This document shows positions 52,101 to 61,100 of a DNA stretch of 64,000 nt, piece by piece. The stretch covers positions 320,163,726-320,227,725 of the forward strand of contig NC_073692.1 of NCBI RefSeq assembly GCF_029784155.1, written 5' to 3'. A model generated the notes under the pieces. The model was given only the letters and a program-made list of their open reading frames with translations. It did no database searches and was not told where the DNA came from. Source of the DNA: Uranotaenia lowii (taxonomy: Eukaryota; Arthropoda; Insecta; Diptera; Culicidae). Both the position numbers and the translations under genes were made by a program. Every line of letters begins with the position of its first letter. Position 1 is the first letter of the stretch.

Positions 52101-55100
52101 AAGCGAGAAATAAAAAATCATCTGATAGCCTACATAGATCGCTCAAAACTGATACATATCAGTTATGATCCTAAAAGTTCAAAGTCGTCAAGGAAGGAAA
52201 TCAGCATCGAGACGTTCGTTACAGATAGTCTGCGTCCTTCTTTACCACATCATGTATCGCAAAAGTGTTTCAAAGAAGCGTCGTTGTCATGCATGATTGT
52301 TTGTATGATTTGGTTGAAGAAGGAAAATTTGACTGCTTTGATTTTTTGGCTCTGAATGTATTCAAGCATGGCTCAGTGAAAATGATTAATTTTCGGAACA
52401 TTGAAAGTGACAAGGGGTCGTTCAATACTGTTTCGTGAGCAACGAAATAATTACTGTTGAAGTAATTCAGCAGTTCAACTGCCGGACCCTGTACGTAGCT
52501 GCTTCGTTCGGTCTTTAAAAGGTACCTACGTCTGCTTCGTTGAAAGCTCGGGAAAAAAATGATTTCTTGACGTTACTGTTGTTGACAGTTAAATCGAGCG
52601 TATCAGATTGTAGTACTAGGACTTCTGGATGGCTTCGTATCTCTTCAACCTATCAGACTTAGTTTGACAGTGGTCCCGGTCGGGGAGAGCGTTGATTGGG
52701 CATCCAACTATAAAATGATCAGGAGACAGCAGTTTTAGATCGCGTGGGTCAGATGACATGGGAGAGAGAGTCTTGAATTCAGACATGCTTATATCACTGA
52801 CCATACTGACTGGACAGTCGATTTCGTTTTTTGGATAATTTACGCACTCTGGAATCGATAGTACGCAATATCGATTCCAGAGTGCGCATCGATCGATTTG
52901 AAGAAATGCTATCCCAGTTAGAAAGTGCCACTCGACTTTCGCAAAAAAACAGGCAATTCAGACGATAAAATCGTGCAAAACAGGTACATACAGGGCACAG
53001 GGCATTTCTACCGGAAAAATTATAGGTTCGCCACCTGTCGTCGGTATTGCGAACCTGCTAAATTTGACGAAAAAAATTAGCCAGAAAATGATCGAATTTT
53101 TGTTCTAAGTGTCCTGTCAGTATGATTAGTGCTTATATCATCGCGCCAGTAATAAATTTTACTTCGGAAGTCAGACTTCCGACCTCCGAACTTACTTCCG
53201 ACAAAGAAAAGTAAGGTACTAGATTGACGGAAGTTTGTATTTTGTTGCCAGTTCACTAGCGACGTTTCTGTAAATTTCATCTAAATGTGTACAATATCCG
53301 CTTTAACAGTGTCAGCATCTCTTCGTACGTTGGCATAGTATGTCCCAAGACAAAAACGCATATGTTGCATGATACTCTTGATCGAAGTGGTATGAACTTC
53401 CAATTTACTCCATACATTTTACAAAACTATTCGACGTCGGCAGCTACCTTAAAGTTGAATCTGTCCGCGAGTAATTTAATTTCATTTTTTAACCCATCAA
53501 AGTTAGTGGCGTTGTCGCGATAAATGGTTTTACTTCATCCTCGTTGCCCCGCAAATCTTCTTAAGGCTCCAATGAAATCAGCTGTTGACTACCCAGACAC
53601 CAACTCTAAACTGCTGTAGATCGTAAACAAACAAACAGAGCTAAGTACACTTTTTTGTTTTCGCTGTACTTAAGCCTAGTCCACACTAGGCAACATGAAC
53701 TGCGATTTTTGTTATGAGACAAACTTCGTTGTCTGTTGTTGTTGTTGGAAACCTGAGACGGTCTCAGTGTCTCCCTAAGAAAATGGGAGACGCTGAGACC
53801 GTCTCGAGACGAACCGTCTCCTAGTGTGGACTAGGCTTTACAAACATTTCTTTAGCCAGAAAGGGACCTCCAAAGTTTACCTCGACCGTTTCAAATGGCC
53901 TGCATGGGCTACAAATACCTCTGTCATATCCTGACTACGATCGTGTTCTTTTAAGAAAATTGAACCATTCCACCAAATCAAATGTTCCGAAAGTTTTTGG
54001 GTGGATGTAAATACCCCTTGCAACAACATCTGCAGGGTTGTTCCACATGACTTAAACTTTCGATTGATGACATCTCTATAAACCTTTTCACACGATTGCT
54101 CACAAAAGCGGGCCTATTTTTCGATGGGTTTGAGATCCAGTCCAAGGTAACAATCGAATCTGTCCAATAATATTTTTCATGGACTTCAACGCCTATAGCG
54201 TCATAAACCATTTCCATGAGACCTACTTAAAAAGTTGCAATCCTTAGCTCCAATGGAGGGATGGTGTTGTCTTCTTTGTTAGCCTTTTCACGGTTTGGTG
54301 TTTAGCAAAACTGGCCTGAACGTTTGTTTAATATCAGCGGTCTAAGCGTATCGATGACACCAGAATCTCATTAGAATATTAAAGAGGTTTTGTTGCATAG
54401 CTGGTCCCCTTATCAGCACATCATTTAACGAGTGGCCTGTTGATGTATTGGCAGATCCGTTAAACACAGTTCTATGTTTTGTGGTGCTGCTGTCAGGTTT
54501 AAGCAACGGGTCATGTGAGAAATAGAACTTAGGGGTGTCCGCGATTAATTTCTCTAAGTACTCAAACTTCTGGGTCGTGGATAGAGATGTGTGGCGATGA
54601 ATCAATGAGCTGATCGGCAGGTCTTCTCAAACATTGCAAGGCCACAGATGTATTTTAACTCAACTTCGGTATGGTTTGCTCTCTGGACAGGTATCCACTG
54701 CTGAAGCATACTTTGGATTGTGTCGTAGGCTCTGTAGCAGTCTTTGAGCATAACCCATCTGTTTTTAAAAAGGGTAATGTCGTGTTCAAAGGCTGTTACG
54801 ATCTCTATAATTTGCGTGATTCTTGTTACAGCATGGTTACGTGGCATAACCGTCCGATCAAGATCCGTTTGAAGAACGGCGTTTACAGACTACTCGGGTG
54901 TCATCTGTATCTTGTTCATCGATCGCCACGGATTCTATCTCTTCCAGCTACCTGTAAAAAAGAAACAACATAATCCAACGCTTAATTTCCTCTGTTTTCT
55001 CTATACACTTTCAACAGTTGATTTTTTTCTCTGGCTCCGGAAAGCTGATTTCCAACTTTTGTTGGGGTGGAAACCCTACGCAAGTTTTTCTTAACCTCTA

Positions 55101-58100
55101 AAGTTCAACCCGGGTGTTGGACAACTTGGCAACGAAAATCCTTGCTCTTTCCCAATCATCATCGATCGAAATATTGAACATTCAAAAAGAGAAAATGGTT
55201 TAACGAAAATCACTGAAGACGAAAGCCCTTCAGGACTGTGTCGGTCTTCGGTGAGAAGTCAAAGGTGAATGCCCTCATCGAGAAAGAAATCACCCGTGTC
55301 AAAACTCTGGAAAATATCACGACGAAGGAGCAAACGCAGCAATTGAGGTCGGCTTAGTGATGAATCTACAAGATAACCATACCCCCGTCACTGAAAATGT
55401 GCTACCGTCACACACAGTGGAAAACCAAGGTTGCCGAAAAAAAATCTGTGTTTTTGCGAAAAAAATTCAGACTTTCTGTGATTTCACCCAGAAATTCTGT
55501 GATGGAAACAGCATATATGTATTTCTTTGAAAATTCATGAAGAAATGGGCCTTTTTCACATTTTTATTAAGAAAAATCTAATAACATTACCAATGTTAGC
55601 ATGATTTTCGAAAGCAAGGTTGAAAATCCAAAATTCAGTTTGACATAACATTAATAATTTTGGAAATTCGTACAAAATTTAAAAAAATCTTTGAAATCTG
55701 TGAATATTTTGAAAATTCTGTGTTCTGTGACACAGACTCTGTGATGAAAATTTGCTCAAAGTTCTGTGAAATTATTGATTTTTCTATGATTTCGGCAACC
55801 TTGTGGAAAACGATACAAAAAAGTGATCAAAATTGTTTACGCCAAAATGACGCGTCGTATGGAATTTGGCTACAAGTTTTTGGTTGAGAAGAAATTTGAC
55901 ATTACGCTGGTATCAAACTCGTATCGTAGAGCTTAAGACTATGATAACCGGGTAACCGACATTGCTAAATAAGCCACGATATGAGTAACAGGCTATCAAG
56001 ATCTTCTACAGTAGCTGTTATGTCCCGCAAATGTGGCCAATGGAGAGGTTCGGGATATGGTGAATAATATAGTCGAGGGTGTTATCGTAGCAGTAATCCA
56101 CGATCATCACCAGAGAGTTCAAAGTGAGGTAGCCGCCTTACAAATCCCAGAAAGTATAACTCCTTTAGACAAGGCTGAACGAAAAACTGGCGTATGTGAA
56201 CACTGATAGAACCTGGGCGTCCCAACTTGATCCGACTCGGGACTTGCAGCACTGATGAACTTGTAGTACTCCCTAAGCAAATGATAAAAAAATTATCCTC
56301 CAGAGCTCTGGGCGATGATGTCGGATTTTTCTGAGGCATTGTCCGGACAACAAATTGACAAAAACGTCGCTTACATCCGTTGTAGCGAAAATTCGTTAAT
56401 CGAATACCTTTTTTAGGAGCATTCTTTTTTCATCTCAATTTCTGTAGCCATTTCTACAAATACCTTATAGCCATGGCCGTAGGAACGGGGGGGGTTTTGG
56501 GGGTTAAACCCCCCCCATGAGGATCCAAAACAGCAAGCGAGATATTCTACTCTACACTCAAAATTTTGAATTCAGAACTAAATCATGATAATGGAGTAGG
56601 GTTAATCAAGAGTAACAATCGAGACTAAAAACTAATGCCAAAATTTCAAAAACCCTTCTCAAGTCCAAAATTCTGCTACGACTTTTCAAAATTTTCTCAC
56701 ATGTTCATCGAAATTCAGGGCTGAATTTTAAATTTTGAATTAAATTAAACCCATTTCGGAGGTTCTGATTACATAATTCCCATAACTCAAATTGTATTCC
56801 TATTTTCGTATTTCGGATTCTGTATCCTGTTCAGGATTCTTGAATTCAGTACAAATAATTATAAGAAATTAGAAATGAAAAGCTGCTTTTAAATCGTGGT
56901 TCAAACTTGGTTATGCAATTCATAATTATTTTGAATCATGTTTTTCGAGATCACATGTATTTTCAATATTTTGATTAAAGTTTAATGAATATAAAAAAAG
57001 AAAAATTTTGTTTATATTCAAATTCGAAGTTCTTGAACTTATTTCTTACACAAAATTCAAAAATTTAAAGCTTCGAAATGGCAGTCCAAAATTGAAAAGT
57101 AAGATTCAGATCTATGTAAATTTATATTTTAATCTGATTCACAATACAGATAAAAAATAAGTGATTTAAATAGTGAATTTAAATTAAACCTGAAATACAA
57201 AATTTAGTTAATAGATTCATAAATGAGGGCTCTATAACTTGGCTCTGAAAATTCTGATCTGGTATAAAATTCGAAAATCGTATTTTTTCAACACTTCAGA
57301 AATCGTATAGAAATTAGGATACAAATTCAAAGCACAATTTTTATTGTGCTACACTTCGAAATATAACTCGAATGGACTGAATTTAACTTTATTCGACTAA
57401 ATTGAACACAATATTTTCTGTAACTTAAAAAATTCCAGGGGTTTCTGATATATTAAATGCCGAATTTCGGTGTTTCTCGTCGTAGATTTCTTGTCAGTGC
57501 TTAATGTGTTAAAATTGCTTGTCAATTTCCAGATTCCTATTTTATCAACAAAATTAGTTTGGAAACACAATTTAGCTGAAAACCACGCAAATAAAAGTTT
57601 GAATTTGAGTTTTTTTTTTATTTTATCCGCAAATAAAAACATATTTCATTTTTAAAAAAATATCCACAAAATTTTCATTATGGAATTGATTCTTTACAAG
57701 ACATATTTACTGGTAAAGAAAAATTTTCACCTAAAAATCCTTCACAAAGTTCTATATTTTTCTAGTGCATTGCTTGAAATTTTCCACACATTAAGGGCAC
57801 CAAAATTTGGCATTTAATGTTCCAGAAAATTCTGCTAATTCAATATAGATATATGAATGGAAGTGTCGTATTCCATTTTGTAGAATGAGGTTTCTTTATT
57901 AGATTTATCTCATTTTAATTATGCTTTTAAATAGAGCATACTAGCGGCTAGCGAAAACACGCAATGTAATATTATTGCTGATTTTTTAAAGCCAATTTTT
58001 AAGCTAAAATCATTAGTTTGGTTCAAGTTTGAATCAAGAAAATTTAATCAGAAAATCTTATGATTTTTATCTTTCACTTTTTTTGAAAACTTGATTTATT

Positions 58101-61100
58101 TTCATCAAATTCTATTTTTTTTGAATTTCATGAATAGTTTGAACTTGTTTGATTTGAGTATAGAAGAAGTTTATTTTTAAGAAATCGAAGACTTTCCTAA
58201 AAAAGGCTTATTTTATGCCCAAATCAATTAAGTTTGATCTACCAGACTTTTAAACAAATTCAAAGATTTTAACCTCTTTAACTCTTAATTTTAGAACCAA
58301 TTTTCTGAATTTACGATTTAATACGAAAACTTTTAATGACAAAGTACTTAAAATGACTAATCATATAGTAACAATCATAATTTGTTTTAATTTTTTTTTT
58401 GTATTTGTGAATTATTGGACAAAAAATCCTAGCTAAAACTCAGTCACCAAAACCCCCCCCATGAGTCGGTTCTTCCTACGGCCCTGCTTATAGCTAATAA
58501 TATGAGCAGTATATCAATCAACATTTTTATACACCATTTTGACTATTGAATTTAACATACTGATTTAAAACTTTTTTTTTCTTTCATCAATTCTCCTACA
58601 GGCGACCGGATAACCAGCATCACGATCGACTTCCGGCACATTGTCCACGAGGACGCGGCCACCATCTTGAGCTACGCCTCGCCCTACAACGTCCAGCTGG
58701 AGCTGGTCAGCGGTGAAAAGTTGCCCCAAACCCAGAGCCCCAAGCCGGGCCACCAGCCACTGACGCATCCCCTCGTGCGGTCCAGCAGCCAATCCGACAT
58801 GAACACGGTAAGATACGGGGTGATTTTTTTGGGAATTCAGAATTTTTTTAATGAATGGGTTTTTTTTCTTACGTCTACAGATTGAACGCACCTCCCGCAA
58901 GAAGCTCTTCAGTGGCGAAGATGGCAACTCAACGCTCAAAATGGAACAGCAACAACCCGCCGCAAACAGCCCTTCGAATACACTGAACAAAGTCCTGCCG
59001 ACGGTGCACAAGGAAAACGAGAAAGAAACCAAAAAGCATTCGTTCAAACAACAGATGAAAGAAATGATCGAGGAAAAGTTCCAAACCAAACATGCCGATG
59101 TGGAGCGAAAGGACTCGAGCGCTTCCGGTGAAGGAGGTAAAAAAGGTCACAAGTTTGGCATCCGAGTTTTCCCACCATCGGTAAATGACAAACTTTTCGG
59201 AAAGAGCCCAACCAAGGTTCAGGCTGACAACGAGAACAACAGCAACATCGAGAAGAAAGAATCGGAAGAGAAGAAAGAGAAATCTCCTTCGCCACCGGTC
59301 GTCAAGAAACGTACCAAGGAACCGAAATCGATTCCGGATGTGATTGTAGTAGAATCGGCTGTTAACAACGAAGTTAACCAAATGCCAACCGAATTTCAAC
59401 GACAGAACAGTCTAACGTCAAGTGGAATCAAACGAGATGCTGCCGGAATACCACAGGAAATGCCTGGATTCATGATGCAGGCTGCCAATGCCGCGAGAGA
59501 TAACCGAAAATCAAGTAACACCGATGCCGACAACAAGCGAAAGGGTAAAGCTCCGAGACCACCACAAAACGAGTTCGACATGGATGACAGTACGGTGACG
59601 ATGGATACGAATCTCAGCATGGACGTCACCGATACGGCTTCGACGACGAACGGACTGATGAATGGCACTTTCGACTCCGATATCATGGAAACGAACGAAC
59701 CGAAGAAACCGGTTGCCCTGGCCAGGATGAATTTCTCCGATAACTTTGTCGAGGAGGTACTGAACTGTACCTTTGATAGTGTAGCCGGAATGGAGAAGTT
59801 TGAGGAAGAACGTCCCAGCAATAGTTCGACTCCGAAAAGCGAGCGTAAGAAGTCTTCGCGAACGGAGAGTATGATGCAGGAAGATCATGGTAAGTAATGA
59901 TTTAAAGGGTTTTTTGGGGTGCAAGTAACATTTTTCTACAAATATCGCCCAAAATATCAGTTCAGATGAGGTAAGAAAAGCTTTATTTTGAGTAGCCCAA
60001 GTATTCATACCTTGGAAGCTATCTGGGTAATGAGTCAATCCAAAAGGCAACGTTTGACATTCGTTTTGATTAGATTGATTGAAAAAGATACACAAACTCT
60101 GAATTGTTCTTAAACTTCGAGTAAAGCAACACAAAGCTGTTCGTAGATTGTCTCAGAAATTCCTTGTAAAGATCCACTGAGGGGATATTTCCATTTTTTT
60201 TTGTTATTCCTTTGTATCTGTGTCAATTCTCTTTTATCCAAGGCTTCAAGGTACTCAATAGCTTCCTTTTTCCAGATTCTGACACCGAGCAAGTGCCACC
60301 GGGTAACAAAATTGAGCTCAACTCCAGTGACATCACCGTACACCAGAGCTCACCAAGCCCAACCAACACCAGCGAGGAAGATATGACGGAAGACATGGAA
60401 GATAGCAACCGCCGCACCGCCAGTCTAGGAGATTTGTCCAAACTGGAAACCCAAAAGTCGAATCCCGGTAGCAACAGCAACACCTTGGAACGTGCTCAAA
60501 GTTTGGAAATCACCGGTGATGCAGTAACAGTCGTAGGCAATGGAGCTGTAGTAGTGGGAGCTACCGTTGTCACCGCGAAGAAGCGAAAGTCCTCTGTCGA
60601 AGGTCAAGTAGATGGGGATGTAAAGGAACCGAAGTTGAGTGGAGACGGGCTGAGTTCGTTGCAACGCAATCGTCTAAAGGGAGCATCGGCTTGGGGAAAC
60701 TTGGAGGATGCCATCAATTCCGGTGAACTTTTGAACAGCTCATCGGAGAGTGAGCTGAAGTCTTCAACCGAAGATATGGATAAATCTGAAGTTATTGTTG
60801 TTGAGAATGGATTTGGGAAGAATTTCAACGTTGAGATCAATACGACAGTGGTGAATATGTTCAGCGAAAATAGTTTTATGAATGGACTAGTTAATCATAG
60901 CAATGTTATCAAGATTGAAGATGAGCCGAAAGAGATCCCGAATGGGGAAAATAAAGTGGATATTGTTACAATTTTAGAGAAGGTTGCTCCGGCAGTTATT
61001 GTTGCTGAAGAGAGAAAAATTGAAAAAGAGAATGACAGAGAGCATGTTTCACTCACCAACATCAACATGGATTACAATGGCGTTTACAATGATGCAGAGA

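Larger units (their letters stand above)
28690..58601 (+). other. 29.9-kb intron of the scaffold gene
   Basis: It runs from GTAAGT at 28690 to an acceptor tctcctacag at 58601. Most of it is repeats listed separately. No independent host gene with recognisable domains was found inside it. Confidence 0.85.

Noticed and set aside
58565..59821. Minus-strand ORFs of 140-174 codons over the scaffold exons
   Set aside because: Shadows of confirmed plus-strand exons.
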